Program-made: the position numbers and the translations under genes
The notes under the pieces: model-generated
Database searches by the model: none
What the model saw: the letters and a program-made list of their open reading frames with translations, nothing else
What the model was told of the DNA's origin: nothing
Shown here: one piece after another, positions 43,922 through 54,249 of the stretch
How the letters are laid out: each line of letters opens with the position of its first letter
Position numbering within the stretch: position 1 is the first letter of the stretch
From: Aeromonas veronii
GTDB taxonomy: Bacteria > Pseudomonadota > Gammaproteobacteria > Enterobacterales > Aeromonadaceae
Direction of reading: 5' to 3'
Length of the DNA stretch: 64,000 bases
Assembly: GCA_041319085.1 (NCBI GenBank)
Contig: CP101033.1
Location: forward strand, 583,001 to 647,000

Positions 43922-44242
43922 GGTACCCTGATTTTCACAGACAGTCCCGATTGTTACGATGAGTTGATCGGGGGTATTCAATGTAATCAAGAGCGCATTA
44001 TTCACCGGTGTGTCGCGCAGAAGCCGTTAGGCTGGTATTGGAGCAAGGCGGATGATCGATTTGACGGTCGGCGTCGAGGTAGGCGCTGGATGAGTTAGTC
44101 GCGCACGTCATGAGCCGTGCGGGGAGTGGCCGCCATTCCTACAAGGCTCCCCCTCGGTACTATGATCATCAGTACCCGTTCAATCAGGATAAAGCCGTTG
44201 TTTTCGATGACCCATTAAATACCGCAAACAGGTGTGAGTGAT
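43922..44242. other. 321-bp gap with a possible IS remnant
   Basis: No intact gene. On the plus strand 44017-44052 encodes AEAVRLVLEQGG then a stop, resembling the start of an IS3-family OrfA. No further similarity, inverted repeats or target duplications were seen, so this is a weak hint of an old insertion. The last part should contain the promoter of the TatD-family gene. Confidence 0.3.
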
Positions 44243-45022
44243 ATGCAACTGATCGATACCCATTGCCATCTCGACTTTCCGGTGTTCGACCAGGACAGGG
44301 AGGCGTTGCTGGCCCGTTGCCGGGCATTGGGGGTGACGGAGTATATCATTCCTGCCATCACAGAGGATAACTGGACTCGTGTGATGGCGCTTGCAGCGCC
44401 GCATGACGGCCTCTTTTATGGCCTGGGCATTCATCCCTGGTATGCCGGTGAGCAGCGGGAGGGGGTGATGGAGCGGCTACGAACGCTGGTGATGAGCCAA
44501 CCTGCCGGGTTGGTGGCCATTGGCGAGTGTGGGCTGGACCTGCGCTCTCATGTGCCGCAGGACGGTCAGCTTGCGCTGTTTGAGGCTCAGATCCGGCTGG
44601 CCGTCGATGCCGGGCTACCCCTGATAATCCACTCGGTACGCGCCAATGACACCGTTGCCAAGCTGTTGCGCCGTGTCAAGCCGCCACGTGGCGGGGTGAT
44701 CCACGCCTTTAGCGGTTCGCTGCAGCAGGCGGAAGCATTCTGGCAACTGGGCTTTCGACTCGGAGTGGGCGGGGTGATCAGTTTTGAGCGGGCGAACAAG
44801 ACGCGAGACGTATTTCGGGCTATGCCGCTTGAGGCTCTGGTGCTGGAAACCGATTCGCCCGATATGCCGTTGCAAGGTGAACAAGGCACCAGAAATACGC
44901 CGGAAGCGCTGCCGAAGATAGCGGAAATATTGATGACGTTGCGGAAGGAATCATCGACAGATGTTGCCAAGGTGTTACTTGAAACTGCCCGGCATATTTT
45001 CCATCACGATCAATTGCAGTGA
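44243..45022 (+). CDS. TatD-family metal-dependent hydrolase (YjjV-like)
   Basis: A 259-residue TIM-barrel hydrolase. Metal ligands are in LIDTHCHLDFP, AIGECGLDL, LIIHSVRAND, HAFSGSLQQAE and VLETDSPDMPLQG. It resembles E. coli YjjV more than TatD itself. Relatives act as DNases or D-Tyr-tRNA-type hydrolases; the substrate is uncertain. A GTG start at 44234 is equally possible. Confidence 0.85.
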   Translation: MQLIDTHCHLDFPVFDQDREALLARCRALGVTEYIIPAITEDNWTRVMALAAPHDGLFYGLGIHPWYAGEQREGVMERLRTLVMSQPAGLVAIGECGLDLRSHVPQDGQLALFEAQIRLAVDAGLPLIIHSVRANDTVAKLLRRVKPPRGGVIHAFSGSLQQAEAFWQLGFRLGVGGVISFERANKTRDVFRAMPLEALVLETDSPDMPLQGEQGTRNTPEALPKIAEILMTLRKESSTDVAKVLLETARHIFHHDQLQ

Positions 45023-45093
45023 AACAAAATTGCAACAAGCGATTAAGTTATCAGGAAAAAAAACGAGCATAAAAATCGTTTGCTGTCTAAATT

Positions 45094-45167
45094 TGTGACA
45101 CTTGGATATTTTGATAACGATAAAATGTGACCCGCATTCTATTTTATTGGACTTTAATTAGTATAAT
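45094..45167 (+). promoter_or_regulatory. Probable nupC promoter with CRP half-sites
   Basis: TATAAT at 45162-45167 has no good -35 box. Two TGTGA half-sites lie upstream (45094-45098 and 45126-45130), consistent with CRP dependence as for nucleoside-uptake genes of enterics. The partner half-sites are weak. Confidence 0.5.
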
Positions 45168-45238
45168 GCGCTCCCCTTGATTAGCTGAGTTTAATAACAA
45201 CTCACTAACAAGCCAGGTGCTACTAGAGGAAGATAATA

Positions 45239-46513
45239 ATGAATTTGCTCATGGGTCTGGTAGGGATGGCGACGCTCGTCCTTATCGCGGTGCTGTTCTC
45301 CAGCAATCGCAAGGCAATCAACGTTCGTACCGTGGTGGGAGCGTTCTTAATTCAAGCCGGTCTGGGGGCGTTTGTCCTCTATGTACCGGTCGGTCGCGAT
45401 ATCCTGGTCGGTGTGTCCAGCGCCGTCTCCAGTGTGATCAGCTACGGCCAAAACGGGATTGACTTCCTGTTCGGCGGTCTGGTCAGCAACAAGATGTTTG
45501 AAGTGTTCGGTGGCGGCGGCTTTATCTTTGCCTTCCGTGTTCTGCCGGTCATCATCTTCTTCTCTTCCCTGATTGCCGTGCTCTACTACCTGGGCATCAT
45601 GCAGATAGTCATCAAGTTGCTGGGCGGCGGCCTGCAGAAAGTACTGGGTACTTCCCGCACTGAATCCCTGTCTGCGACTGCCAACATCTTCGTCGGTCAG
45701 ACCGAAGCGCCGCTGGTGGTTCGTCCCTACATCTCCAAGATGACTGACTCCGAGCTGTTCGCGGTCATGTGTGGTGGCCTGGCTTCTGTTGCCGGTTCCG
45801 TACTGGCCGGTTACGCGTCCATGGGCGTGAAGATGGAGTACCTGATTGCTGCCTCCTTCATGGCTGCACCGGGTGGTCTGCTGTTCGCCAAGCTGCTGGT
45901 TCCCGAGACCGAGACCCCGAACTACGACGAAAGCTCTAGCGATGCCGAGCTGGATGACAAGCCTGCCAACGTCATTGACGCGGCTGCAGCTGGCGCCTCT
46001 GCCGGTATGCAACTGGCCCTGAACGTCGGCGCCATGCTGCTGGCCTTCATCGGTCTGATCGCCATGATCAACGGCATCTTCTCCGGTGTGGGTGGCTGGT
46101 TCGGTTATCCGCAACTCTCTCTGGAGTTGCTGCTGGGCTGGATCTTCTCCCCGCTGGCCTTCCTGATCGGTGTGCCCTGGAATGAAGCCGTGGTTGCCGG
46201 TTCCTTCATCGGTCAGAAGCTGGTGGTGAACGAGTTCGTGGCTTACCTGAACTTTGCTCCGTACCTGAAAGATGAAGTGCTGATCAACGGCGTGGCCATG
46301 TCTGCCCACACCAAGGCGATCATCTCCTTCGCTCTGTGTGGTTTTGCCAACCTCTCCTCTGTTGCCATCCTGCTGGGTGGTCTGGGATCCATGGCGCCGA
46401 ACCGCCGTGGCACCATTGCCCGCTTTGGTCTGAAAGCCGTACTGGCTGGCTCTCTGTCCAACCTGATGTCTGCCACTATCGCAGGCTTCTTCCTGGCGCT
46501 GTCCGGCATGTAA
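45239..46513 (+). CDS. nupC: Nucleoside transporter NupC (CNT family)
   Basis: A 424-residue inner-membrane concentrative nucleoside transporter. Family motifs are [13 protein letters not shown], a [13 protein letters not shown] segment, and a C-terminal [17 protein letters not shown]. It imports nucleosides with protons or sodium, feeding the deoCABD enzymes encoded 0.7 kb downstream. AGAGGAAG precedes the ATG. Confidence 0.94.
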   Translation: MNLLMGLVGMATLVLIAVLFSSNRKAINVRTVVGAFLIQAGLGAFVLYVPVGRDILVGVSSAVSSVISYGQNGIDFLFGGLVSNKMFEVFGGGGFIFAFRVLPVIIFFSSLIAVLYYLGIMQIVIKLLGGGLQKVLGTSRTESLSATANIFVGQTEAPLVVRPYISKMTDSELFAVMCGGLASVAGSVLAGYASMGVKMEYLIAASFMAAPGGLLFAKLLVPETETPNYDESSSDAELDDKPANVIDAAAAGASAGMQLALNVGAMLLAFIGLIAMINGIFSGVGGWFGYPQLSLELLLGWIFSPLAFLIGVPWNEAVVAGSFIGQKLVVNEFVAYLNFAPYLKDEVLINGVAMSAHTKAIISFALCGFANLSSVAILLGGLGSMAPNRRGTIARFGLKAVLAGSLSNLMSATIAGFFLALSGM

Positions 46514-46543
46514 TAGCCGCCTGACTGACAGGGTATAAACACC

Positions 46544-46569
46544 AACGCCACGGCATCTGCTGTGGCGTT
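46544..46569. terminator. Hairpin after nupC
   Basis: AACGCCAC (46544-46551) pairs with GTGGCGTT (46562-46569), extended by GCA/TGC. There is no T-run, so terminator function is uncertain. Confidence 0.5.
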
Positions 46570-46638
46570 CGTGTATGGAGCGGTGACAACCGTTTTCCTA
46601 TCTAAACTAATAATAAAATGAGTCAAATCGGAGGTTAT

Positions 46639-46809
46639 ATGAATGAAGTGTTACTGGCGATTGCGGCCGGCTTTATCGTTGGCTTGTTGTTTTCTTTCCT
46701 CAAATTGCCGATCCCGGCACCTCCCGTTTTGTCCGGGGTAATGGGGATCGTCGGGGTTTATCTGGGGGGGATCGCCTACTCCTGGATCCTGACCCGTTTT
46801 TTCTCTTAA
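46639..46809 (+). CDS. XapX-domain (DUF1427) small membrane protein
   Basis: A 56-residue protein with two membrane helices around a Pro-rich turn (FLKLPIPAPPVLSGVMGIVGVYLGG), the XapX/DUF1427 pattern. The ATG at 46639 is chosen because GGAGG lies just upstream; an in-frame ATG is at 46618. The family was named for genes linked to xanthosine/nucleoside clusters, and this copy lies between nupC and deoC. Molecular role unknown. Confidence 0.8.
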   Translation: MNEVLLAIAAGFIVGLLFSFLKLPIPAPPVLSGVMGIVGVYLGGIAYSWILTRFFS

Positions 46810-46822
46810 GCGTTTTCCAGAC

Positions 46823-46948
46823 CCGGATTTGCCTGATGTGAGGTACCTCTGAAATTGGCAAATCCGGCTTGCAAACAGCGGGTATCTCGGCTGAAATAGG
46901 CGATGCCAGCAGGGTGCTGGCATTGACTAATACCTGATTAAGTCAGGT
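46823..46948. repeat. Three consecutive hairpins between the XapX gene and deoC
   Basis: First: CCGGATTTGCC (46823-46833) with GGCAAATCCGG (46857-46867), whose loop holds GAGGTACCTC. Second: ATGCCAGCA-GGG-TGCTGGCAT (46903-46923). Third: ACCTGA-TTAAG-TCAGGT (46932-46948). None has a T-run. The rest of the 389-bp gap 46810-47198 should hold the deo promoter, which I could not place confidently. Confidence 0.7.
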
Positions 46949-47198
46949 GTTGGCGGTCAAATGGAATTGATTGGGAACTCGGGTCAGCGGTTGTCGGCCT
47001 TTCTCAAGTCTTCATGGAACCAAGTCCGCACTTTTGTAAAAAAGTGACAGGGCTCTTGCCTTATTTGCAGCCGTATTGCCTCTGCATTGCGCTGTAATTC
47101 CATATCCCCTTTATCCGGGGTCTACTCTTGCCGATCCTGTGTGTTAGGTGGAGATAGAGCTTGGGTTGTGGGAAACATCGAGACTTTGGAGACATAGC

Positions 47199-47972
47199 AT
47201 GACCGATCTGAAACTGGCCGCCCAACGCGCCCTGAACCTGATGGACCTGACCACCCTGAACGATGACGACACCGATCAGAAGGTCATCGACCTGTGCCGC
47301 AAGGCCAAGTCACCGGCTGGCCTGACCGCCGCCGTCTGCATCTACCCCCGTTTTATCCCTATCGCTCGCAAGACCCTGCGTGAGATCGGCGCTGCCGATG
47401 TACGCATTGCGACCGTGACCAACTTCCCGCACGGCAACGACGACATCGAGATCGCCGTGGCCGAGACCCGTGCAGCAGTCGCCTACGGTGCTGACGAAGT
47501 GGACGTGGTGTTCCCGTACCGCGCCTTCATGGCGGGTAATGAACAGATCGGTTTTGATCTGGTCAAAGCCTGTAAAGAGGCCTGTGGTGCCAACGTGCTG
47601 CTGAAAGTGATCATCGAAACCGGCGAGCTGAAAGAAGAGGCGCTGATCCGTCGCGCTTCCGAAATCTGTATCGATGCCGGTGCTGACTTCATCAAGACCT
47701 CTACTGGCAAGGTGCCGGTCAATGCGACTCCGGAAGCGGCCCGCATCATGATGGAAGTGATCAAGGCCAAGAATCCGAAAGTCGGCTTCAAGCCGGCGGG
47801 TGGCGTGAAAGATGCCGCCGTTGCCGGTCAGTACCTGGCCATGGCCGAAGAGATCCTCGGCAACGACTGGGTATCCGCCCGTACCTTCCGCTTTGGTGCA
47901 TCCAGCCTGCTGGCCAGTCTGCTGGCCACTCTGGGGCATGGCGACAAGCCGGCCAACACCAGCGGTTACTAA
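47199..47972 (+). CDS. deoC: Deoxyribose-phosphate aldolase
   Basis: A 257-residue class I aldolase cleaving 2-deoxyribose-5-phosphate to glyceraldehyde-3-phosphate and acetaldehyde. The Schiff-base Lys is in [18 protein letters not shown]; a second conserved Lys lies in [12 protein letters not shown]. The ATG at 47199 follows TTGGAG. First gene of deoCABD. Confidence 0.97.
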   Translation: MTDLKLAAQRALNLMDLTTLNDDDTDQKVIDLCRKAKSPAGLTAAVCIYPRFIPIARKTLREIGAADVRIATVTNFPHGNDDIEIAVAETRAAVAYGADEVDVVFPYRAFMAGNEQIGFDLVKACKEACGANVLLKVIIETGELKEEALIRRASEICIDAGADFIKTSTGKVPVNATPEAARIMMEVIKAKNPKVGFKPAGGVKDAAVAGQYLAMAEEILGNDWVSARTFRFGASSLLASLLATLGHGDKPANTSGY

Positions 47973-47984
47973 TAGGTTGATGAG

Positions 47985-48006
47985 AGGGCGGACTGCTGTC
48001 CGCCCT
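47985..48006. terminator. Intercistronic hairpin between deoC and deoA
   Basis: AGGGCGGAC-TGCT-GTCCGCCCT is a perfect 9-bp stem without a T-run. It may adjust deoC versus deoA expression or stabilise the deoC message. Confidence 0.5.
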
Positions 48007-48081
48007 GTTAGCCCCCACCATGCGGTGTGCGGGCAAGGATTCAGGCTTGTGTAACGCCAGCACTGGCGGAGGGAATGAAAG

Positions 48082-49413
48082 ATGTTTTTGCCTCAAGAAA
48101 TTATTCGCAAGAAGCGCAACGGTGAAGCGCTCAGTACCCAAGAAATTCAATTCTTCGTTCAGGGCATTACCAACAACACCATCGGTGAGGGGCAGATTGC
48201 CGCCTTGGCGATGGCGGTCTACTTCAAAGACATGACCATGGATGAACGGGTTGCCCTGACCTGCGCCATGCGCGACTCCGGCATGGTGCTGACCTGGGAT
48301 CACCTCAATCTGGGTGGCCCGATTGTCGACAAGCACTCTACCGGCGGTGTGGGTGACGTTGTCTCTCTGATGCTTGGCCCGATGGTTGCTGCCTGCGGCG
48401 GTTTTGTGCCGATGATCTCCGGTCGTGGCCTGGGGCACACCGGCGGCACCCTCGACAAACTGGATGCCATTCCTGGCTACCAGACCTCGGTCGACAACGA
48501 CCGTTTCCTGAAAGTGGTGAAAGAGGCGGGTGTCGCCATCATCGGCCAGACCGGCGATCTCGCCCCGGCTGACAAGCGTATCTATGCAGTACGGGACATC
48601 ACCGCCACCGTCGAATCTATCGCGATGATCACCGGCTCCATTCTCTCCAAGAAGCTCGCCTCCGGGCTCGAAGCGCTGGTGATGGATGTGAAAGTGGGCT
48701 CCGGCGCCTTTATGCCGACCTTTGAAGCCTCCGAAGAGCTGGCCAAGAGCATTGTTGCCGTGGCCAACGGTGCCGGTTGCCGCACGTCAGCGCTCTTGAC
48801 CGACATGAATCAGGTGTTGGCCTCCAGCGCCGGTAACGCGGTGGAAGTGCGCGAAGCGGTGCGCTACCTGACCGGTGAATATCGCAACCCGCGGATCCAC
48901 GAAGTGACCATGGCGCTGTGTGCCGAGATGCTGATCTCCGCCGGTCTGGCCAGCGACGAGCGCGATGCCCGCGCCAAGCTGCAGGCGGTGCTGGATAACG
49001 GCAAGGCAGCCGAGATCTTCGGTCGCATGGTGACGGGTCTCGGTGGTCCGGCCGATTTCATGGAGCGTTACGATGGTTACCTGCCCAAAGCCGCCATCGT
49101 GCGCCCGGTCTATGCGGCCAACAGCGGCTTCGTGACCGCCATGGACACCCGCGAGCTGGGTCTGGCCGTGGTCGCCATGGGCGGTGGTCGCCGCGCTGCC
49201 GGTGACAAACTTGATTATGCGGTCGGTCTGACCGACTTTATCCGCCTGGGTCAAGGCGTCGATGCTGACAAGCCGCTCGCCCTGATCCACGCTCAAACTG
49301 AAGAGCAATTCGCTCAGGCAGCCAGCATGGTGCAGGCTGCCGTCAAGATCGGTGACACCCGACCAGAGGCGCTGCCCGAGGTCTACCGTCGCATCAGTCT
49401 GGCTGATTTGTAA
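48082..49413 (+). CDS. deoA: Thymidine phosphorylase
   Basis: A 443-residue enzyme splitting thymidine or deoxyuridine with phosphate. Motifs are the [14 protein letters not shown] loop, [15 protein letters not shown] and the [12 protein letters not shown] segment. Normal length. AGGG precedes the ATG. Second gene of the deo operon. Confidence 0.97.
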   Translation: MFLPQEIIRKKRNGEALSTQEIQFFVQGITNNTIGEGQIAALAMAVYFKDMTMDERVALTCAMRDSGMVLTWDHLNLGGPIVDKHSTGGVGDVVSLMLGPMVAACGGFVPMISGRGLGHTGGTLDKLDAIPGYQTSVDNDRFLKVVKEAGVAIIGQTGDLAPADKRIYAVRDITATVESIAMITGSILSKKLASGLEALVMDVKVGSGAFMPTFEASEELAKSIVAVANGAGCRTSALLTDMNQVLASSAGNAVEVREAVRYLTGEYRNPRIHEVTMALCAEMLISAGLASDERDARAKLQAVLDNGKAAEIFGRMVTGLGGPADFMERYDGYLPKAAIVRPVYAANSGFVTAMDTRELGLAVVAMGGGRRAAGDKLDYAVGLTDFIRLGQGVDADKPLALIHAQTEEQFAQAASMVQAAVKIGDTRPEALPEVYRRISLADL

Positions 49414-49427
49414 CAAGGGGAAGCCCC

Positions 49428-50636
49428 ATGAAACGTACCTTTATTCTGATGATGGACTCTTTCGGTATTGGCGCAGCCGCCGATGCCGACAAGTTCGGCG
49501 ATGTGGGTGCCAATACCCTTGGTCATATCGCCAAGGCGTGTGCCGCCGGTGAAATTGAAGGCCGTGGCGCCCTCAATCTGCCGAACCTCAACAAGCTGGG
49601 CCTCGGTCACGCAGGCGAACTCGCCAGCGGCACCTTCCCGGCCGGTCTGAACAAGGACATCGACGTCGTCGGCGCCTACGGCTTTGCCCAGGAGCTCTCC
49701 TCCGGCAAGGACACGCCGTCCGGTCACTGGGAGATCGCCGGTGTGCCCGTGCTGTTCGAGTGGGGCTACTTCAAGGATCACCACAACAGCTTCCCGCAGG
49801 AGCTGCTGGACGCCATCGTCGAGAAGGCCGGTCTGCCGGGTTATCTCGGCAACTGCCACGCTTCCGGTACTCAGGTGCTGGACGATCTGGGCGAAGAGCA
49901 TATGCGGACCGGCAAGCCGATCCTCTACACCTCTGCCGATTCCGTGTTCCAGATTGCCTGCCACGAAGAGACCTACGGCCTCGAGAAGCTCTATGAGCTG
50001 TGCCACATCGTGCGCGAGCTGCTGGAGCCCTACAACATCGGCCGCGTGATTGCGCGTCCGTTCGTGGGCACTGGTAAGGGCAACTTCAAGCGTACCGGCA
50101 ACCGTCACGACTACTCCGTGCTGCCGCCGGCACCGACCGTGCTCGATTACATGAAAGATGCGGGTGGCCAGGTGGTCTCCATCGGCAAGATTGCCGACAT
50201 CTATGCCCAGCAGGGCATCACCAAGCAGGTGAAAGGGACCGGTCTGACCGAACTGTGGGATCGCACGCTGGAAGAGGTGAAAGCGGCCGGTGACAACACC
50301 ATCGTCTTCACCAACTTCGTCGATTTTGACTCATCCTACGGTCACCGCCGTGATGTGAAGGGCTACGCCGATGCGCTGGAATACTTCGACTCCCGTCTGC
50401 CGGAGCTGTTCGAGATACTGCAAGACGGCGACGTGGTGGTGCTGACCGCCGACCACGGTTGCGACCCGACCTGGGGTGGCACCGACCACACCCGCGAATA
50501 CATTCCGGTGCTGTTTTTCGGCAAGCCGGTCAAGGCCGGTTCCGTCGGTCGTCGCGAGACCTTTGCCGATATCGGCCAGAGCATCGCGGCTTACCACGGC
50601 CTGCCGAAACTGGCGTACGGTACCAGCTTCCTGTAA
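49428..50636 (+). CDS. deoB: Phosphopentomutase
   Basis: A 402-residue alkaline-phosphatase-superfamily mutase converting (deoxy)ribose-1-phosphate to the 5-phosphate. Metal and catalytic segments are [42 protein letters not shown] and [28 protein letters not shown] precedes the ATG. Third gene of deo. Confidence 0.97.
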   Translation: MKRTFILMMDSFGIGAAADADKFGDVGANTLGHIAKACAAGEIEGRGALNLPNLNKLGLGHAGELASGTFPAGLNKDIDVVGAYGFAQELSSGKDTPSGHWEIAGVPVLFEWGYFKDHHNSFPQELLDAIVEKAGLPGYLGNCHASGTQVLDDLGEEHMRTGKPILYTSADSVFQIACHEETYGLEKLYELCHIVRELLEPYNIGRVIARPFVGTGKGNFKRTGNRHDYSVLPPAPTVLDYMKDAGGQVVSIGKIADIYAQQGITKQVKGTGLTELWDRTLEEVKAAGDNTIVFTNFVDFDSSYGHRRDVKGYADALEYFDSRLPELFEILQDGDVVVLTADHGCDPTWGGTDHTREYIPVLFFGKPVKAGSVGRRETFADIGQSIAAYHGLPKLAYGTSFL

Positions 50637-50643
50637 TTTACCC

Positions 50644-50665
50644 GCCCGCCACTTCGGCGGCGGGC
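50644..50665. terminator. Intercistronic hairpin between deoB and deoD
   Basis: GCCCGCC (50644-50650) pairs with GGCGGGC (50659-50665), with a short AT-rich stretch after it. A partial terminator or RNA-stability element is likely. Confidence 0.5.
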
Positions 50666-50711
50666 AATTTATAAAACAATAAAACTCAACCTGTGTGAAG
50701 GAATCAAGAGA

Positions 50712-51428
50712 ATGGCAACTCCTCATATCAATGCGAAAGATGGCGCCTTTGCTGATACAGTGCTGATGCCGGGCGACCCCCTGCGCGCCAAATACATCGC
50801 TGAAACTTTCCTGGAGAACGTCGAGCAGATCTGCGACGTGCGCAACATGTTTGGCTTTACCGGTACCTACAAGGGCCGTCGTATCTCCGTGATGGGCCAC
50901 GGCATGGGCATCCCGTCCTGCTCCATCTACACAAAAGAGCTGATCACCGATTACGGTGTGAAGACCCTGATCCGCGTGGGTTCTTGCGGTGCCGTGCGTG
51001 AAGACGTGAAACTGCGTGACGTGGTAATCGGTATGGGTGCCTGCACCGATTCAAAAGTAAACCGTCTGCGCTTCAAGGATCACGACTTCGCTGCCATCGC
51101 CGACTTCGATCTGGTTGCCAATGCTGTGCAGGCTGCCAAGAACAAGGGCGTTGCCGTGCGTGTGGGCAACATCTTCTCCGCCGATCTGTTCTACACCCCG
51201 GACCCCTCCATGTTCGACGTCATGGAAAAGTACGGCATCCTGGGTGTCGAGATGGAAGCTGCCGGTATCTACGGCGTGGCCGCAGAGTACGGTGCCAAGG
51301 CGCTGACCATCTGCACCGTCTCCGACCATATCCGTACCGGCGAGCAGACCACTGCCGAAGAGCGTCAGCTGACCTTCAACGACATGATCGAGATCGCACT
51401 GGACTCCGTCCTGCTGGGCGACAAGTAA
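50712..51428 (+). CDS. deoD: Purine nucleoside phosphorylase
   Basis: A 238-residue trimer-of-dimers phosphorylase. The opening [20 protein letters not shown], the phosphate-binding GDPLRAK and [11 protein letters not shown] segments, [10 protein letters not shown] and the catalytic Asp in CTVSDHI are present. It cleaves purine (deoxy)nucleosides. Last gene of deo, followed by a strong terminator. Confidence 0.97.
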   Translation: MATPHINAKDGAFADTVLMPGDPLRAKYIAETFLENVEQICDVRNMFGFTGTYKGRRISVMGHGMGIPSCSIYTKELITDYGVKTLIRVGSCGAVREDVKLRDVVIGMGACTDSKVNRLRFKDHDFAAIADFDLVANAVQAAKNKGVAVRVGNIFSADLFYTPDPSMFDVMEKYGILGVEMEAAGIYGVAAEYGAKALTICTVSDHIRTGEQTTAEERQLTFNDMIEIALDSVLLGDK

Positions 51429-51460
51429 TCTGTCGTAGTGGCATGAACAGTAGAATGAAA

Positions 51461-51486
51461 ACGGCGGCCTTCGGGCCGCCGTTTTT
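51461..51486 (+). terminator. Terminator after deoD
   Basis: ACGGCGGCC-TTCG-GGCCGCCGT then T5, with an upstream A-run. A tetraloop hairpin and a strong terminator, possibly bidirectional with smp. Confidence 0.92.
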
Positions 51487-51509
51487 GTATCTGCTCTCTG
51501 GTCACGCCA

Positions 51510-52130
51510 TCAGTTTTCCGGAGGTGGCGAGGGGGGCGTACTCTTTTTCTTGTGCTTGCGCACCCGCATGTAGTTACGGCGCACGCCGTAGGAGATGAGC
51601 ACCCCGGCCAGCAGGGCAACCAGCAGCATCAGCCGCTGCTTCTCCTGCACCACCTTGAGTCGGGTGTCCTTGTCTGCCAGCATCTGCTGCTCTTCCAGGG
51701 TGATGCGCAGGAAACCGATGGTCTGCTCGCCATCCCGGATCTCCTGCACGAACTGGATCCGTCCCTTGCCCTGCTCCGGCAGTGACTTGTTATCGCTGCC
51801 GATAGGCAGCAGGTTCTCCAGCGGCACCGCCTGTTCCGACTGGGCGAGGGGAATGCCACGTCCGTCATAGAGGGTGGCATCGAGGATCTCCGGCTCCGCC
51901 GCCAGATCCCGCGCCAGCCGCTCCAGCTCGCTGCTCTTCTCCTCCTTGATCCAGCGTTTTATGTCGCGGGCGGCATAGGCGACCAGCGCCTGCGCCCGAT
52001 TGCGGGCTTCGCTGTGCAGTGAGGCCTGGCTTTCACCCTGCATATGGATGAGCACACCGAGCACCCAGCATCCGAGCAGGATACCGGCACCCAGGCTGAG
52101 AACACGTTTGATGGGAAGATGACGCTGCAA
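51510..52130 (-). CDS. smp: Membrane protein Smp (YtjB family)
   Basis: A 206-residue protein with two membrane helices (about 10-30 and 165-182) enclosing a periplasmic domain of roughly 130 residues, and a basic C-terminal tail (RKHKKKSTPP). It matches Smp, which is divergent from serB in E. coli as here. Function unknown; it resembles a sensor without an output domain. Confidence 0.82.
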   Translation of the reverse strand: MQRHLPIKRVLSLGAGILLGCWVLGVLIHMQGESQASLHSEARNRAQALVAYAARDIKRWIKEEKSSELERLARDLAAEPEILDATLYDGRGIPLAQSEQAVPLENLLPIGSDNKSLPEQGKGRIQFVQEIRDGEQTIGFLRITLEEQQMLADKDTRLKVVQEKQRLMLLVALLAGVLISYGVRRNYMRVRKHKKKSTPPSPPPEN

Positions 52131-52250
52131 GCGCGAGACCTCATGGTGACAAGGAGTGGCGGGATCTTGGCGCTTGCCTGTACAAAAAGCAATACGCTAC
52201 TCTGGGCCGGCATTGTTAACCCCCTGATCACCAAGGAAGGCGTATCCCTT

Positions 52251-53261
52251 ATGTTGTTGTCCCGGCTCCCCTCTCTGTTATCCGATTGGCCCGCGTTGTT
52301 GTCCGGCGCACCCTGTTGGCAGCTCAGCGCCGATGCGTTACACCCGACAGAGACCCCGCAGGCAGGCGGCTGGCTGGTGCTGTTTGGCAAGGGGCTGGGC
52401 GCTTCCCATCTGGCGCGTCTGTCCCCCCTGTTGGCCGCGCAGGAGGTGGCGGCCACCCTCTATCCTCCCACCGAGGTGGCGGGCGTGCCGCTGTTGCTGC
52501 TTGGCTGCGATCGCTTCTCCCCCGCGCTGGTTGCCGAGCTCAAGGGCGGTGAGTGGGAGATCGATCTCTGCCATCTGCCCAGCCTGCCGACCCTGAGCGA
52601 ACCCGGCCTGCTGGTGATGGATATGGACTCCACCGCGATCCGCATCGAGTGCATCGACGAGATAGCGCGGCTGGCGGGGGTGGGCGATCAGGTTGCGGCG
52701 GTGACCGCGGCTGCCATGCAGGGCAAGCTGGAGTTCTCCGACAGCCTGCGTAACCGGGTGGCCCTGCTGGCAGGGGCGCCGATCACCATTCTCGACCAGG
52801 TGGCCGCCAACATGCCGTGGATGCCGGGCTTGCAGTTGATGGTCGAGACCCTCAAAGGGGCGGGTTGGAAGGTGGCCATCGCCTCCGGCGGGTTTACCCG
52901 TTTTGCCAGCGAGCTGCAGCAGGCGCTGGGGCTCGATGCCATTTTCGCCAACGAGCTGGCGGTGGAAGGGGGGCAGCTGAGCGGCCAGGTAAGCGGACGC
53001 ATCGTCGATGCCAGCGTCAAGGCCGAGGTGTTGCAGCAGCTGGCGCAGGAGTACGGCATTGCTGCCGCCCAGACAGTGGCCATCGGCGATGGTGCCAACG
53101 ATCTGAAGATGATGGGCGTTGCGGGCCTTGGCATCGCCATTCACGCCAAACCGCTGGTACGGGCGCAAGCGGCGGCCACCCTCAATCATCACGATCTGGA
53201 TGGGGTGATCTGCCTGTTGGCGGCGCGGGCCTGCAGCGAGCAGCGTTGGGACCAGCGCTGA
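52251..53261 (+). CDS. serB: Phosphoserine phosphatase
   Basis: A 336-residue HAD phosphatase, the last step of serine synthesis. The nucleophile motif is LLVMDMDSTAIRIECIDE; motif II is AIASGGFTRFA; motif III/IV is VAIGDGANDLKMM. The N-terminal 110 residues correspond to an ACT-like domain. The ATG at 52251 is chosen because AAGGAAGG precedes it. Divergent from smp. Confidence 0.95.
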   Translation: MLLSRLPSLLSDWPALLSGAPCWQLSADALHPTETPQAGGWLVLFGKGLGASHLARLSPLLAAQEVAATLYPPTEVAGVPLLLLGCDRFSPALVAELKGGEWEIDLCHLPSLPTLSEPGLLVMDMDSTAIRIECIDEIARLAGVGDQVAAVTAAAMQGKLEFSDSLRNRVALLAGAPITILDQVAANMPWMPGLQLMVETLKGAGWKVAIASGGFTRFASELQQALGLDAIFANELAVEGGQLSGQVSGRIVDASVKAEVLQQLAQEYGIAAAQTVAIGDGANDLKMMGVAGLGIAIHAKPLVRAQAAATLNHHDLDGVICLLAARACSEQRWDQR

Positions 53262-53289
53262 TCGTGTTTCAAGGAGGAAACCCATAAAA

Positions 53290-54195
53290 ATGGAATTGTT
53301 GCAGCAGTCTCTGTTTATCCCCTGTGGTGCCCATCAACTGCATGTTCGCCACATCAAACCCCGGGTCGCCGTGCATGGCGAGCCGATCCTGATGGTGCAC
53401 GGCGCCATCGAGAATGGTCGAATTTTCTATACCGAATCGGGCAAGGGGCTGGCATGCTTTCTGGCCCGCCACGGCTATCAGGTCTATGTGGCTGATTTGC
53501 GGGGGCGGGGGCTCAGCACTCCGGCCATCGCCGAGCAGGCGGAGCACGGTCAGCATGAGCTGATCACCGAGGACCTGCCCGCCCTGCAACGCTGGATTGC
53601 CGGACGCCATCACGGCTTCAAGGTGCACTGGGTGGCCCACTCCTGGGGCGGTGTCATCATGGCCTCGACCCTGGTGCGCTTCCCCGAGCTGGCGGAGCAG
53701 GTGGCCAGCCTGCTGTTTTTTGGCACCAAGCGCGGCGTGTCGGTGCACAATCCCGAGCGCTGGCTGAAGGTGGATCTGATCTGGAACCGGCTGGCCCCCT
53801 GGCTGGCCCGCCACCGTGGTTTTCTGGCGGCTCGCAAGCTAAAGATCGGGGCTGACGACGAGCCGTTGCGTTATCTGCAGGAGACCATCCCCTGGGTCAA
53901 GTGCGGTCCCTGGCAGGATCCCCACGATGGTTTTGCCTATGACGAGGCGGCAGCGCGGGTCAACTGGCCGCCGCTCTGGATGATCTCGGCCAAAGCGGAC
54001 AGGGTGCTGGGTCACCCGACCGATGTGCGCCGTTTCAGCGACGAGATGGGATCGGCCACCCGCCACACCCGTCTGGGGCGGGACAACGGCAACCGGCTCG
54101 ATTATGACCACATCAACATGCTGACCGCCCCGCAGGCGCAGGAGGATCACTTCCCCCAGATCCTCGACTGGCTGCTCAATCCACAGGCGGCATGA
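53290..54195 (+). CDS. Alpha/beta hydrolase
   Basis: A 301-residue alpha/beta hydrolase. The oxyanion region is ILMVHGAIENG; the nucleophile elbow is WVAHSWGGVIMAS; the acid is probably Asp in ISAKADRVLG and the His is in LDYDHINML. It is similar to esterase/thioesterase-like proteins near serB in Aeromonas, from memory. Substrate unknown. Confidence 0.8.
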   Translation: MELLQQSLFIPCGAHQLHVRHIKPRVAVHGEPILMVHGAIENGRIFYTESGKGLACFLARHGYQVYVADLRGRGLSTPAIAEQAEHGQHELITEDLPALQRWIAGRHHGFKVHWVAHSWGGVIMASTLVRFPELAEQVASLLFFGTKRGVSVHNPERWLKVDLIWNRLAPWLARHRGFLAARKLKIGADDEPLRYLQETIPWVKCGPWQDPHDGFAYDEAAARVNWPPLWMISAKADRVLGHPTDVRRFSDEMGSATRHTRLGRDNGNRLDYDHINMLTAPQAQEDHFPQILDWLLNPQAA

Positions 54196-54200
54196 AAAAA

Positions 54201-54225
54201 AACAGGGCGCATCGAGCGCCCTGTT
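54201..54225. terminator. Bidirectional terminator
   Basis: AACAGGGCGC-ATCGA-GCGCCCTGTT. It is preceded by an A-run (T-run for the minus strand) and followed by a T-rich tail, serving the convergent hydrolase and PilZ genes. Confidence 0.9.
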
Positions 54226-54249
54226 TCATTTCTATCTGTTTCGGGATGT

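Noticed and set aside
43922..44242. A tRNA or small RNA gene in the gap before the TatD gene
   Set aside because: No cloverleaf, CCA or terminator-ended hairpin could be drawn.
45347..46309. A 320-codon minus-strand ORF inside nupC
   Set aside because: Antisense shadow; nupC has clear transporter motifs and a ribosome site.
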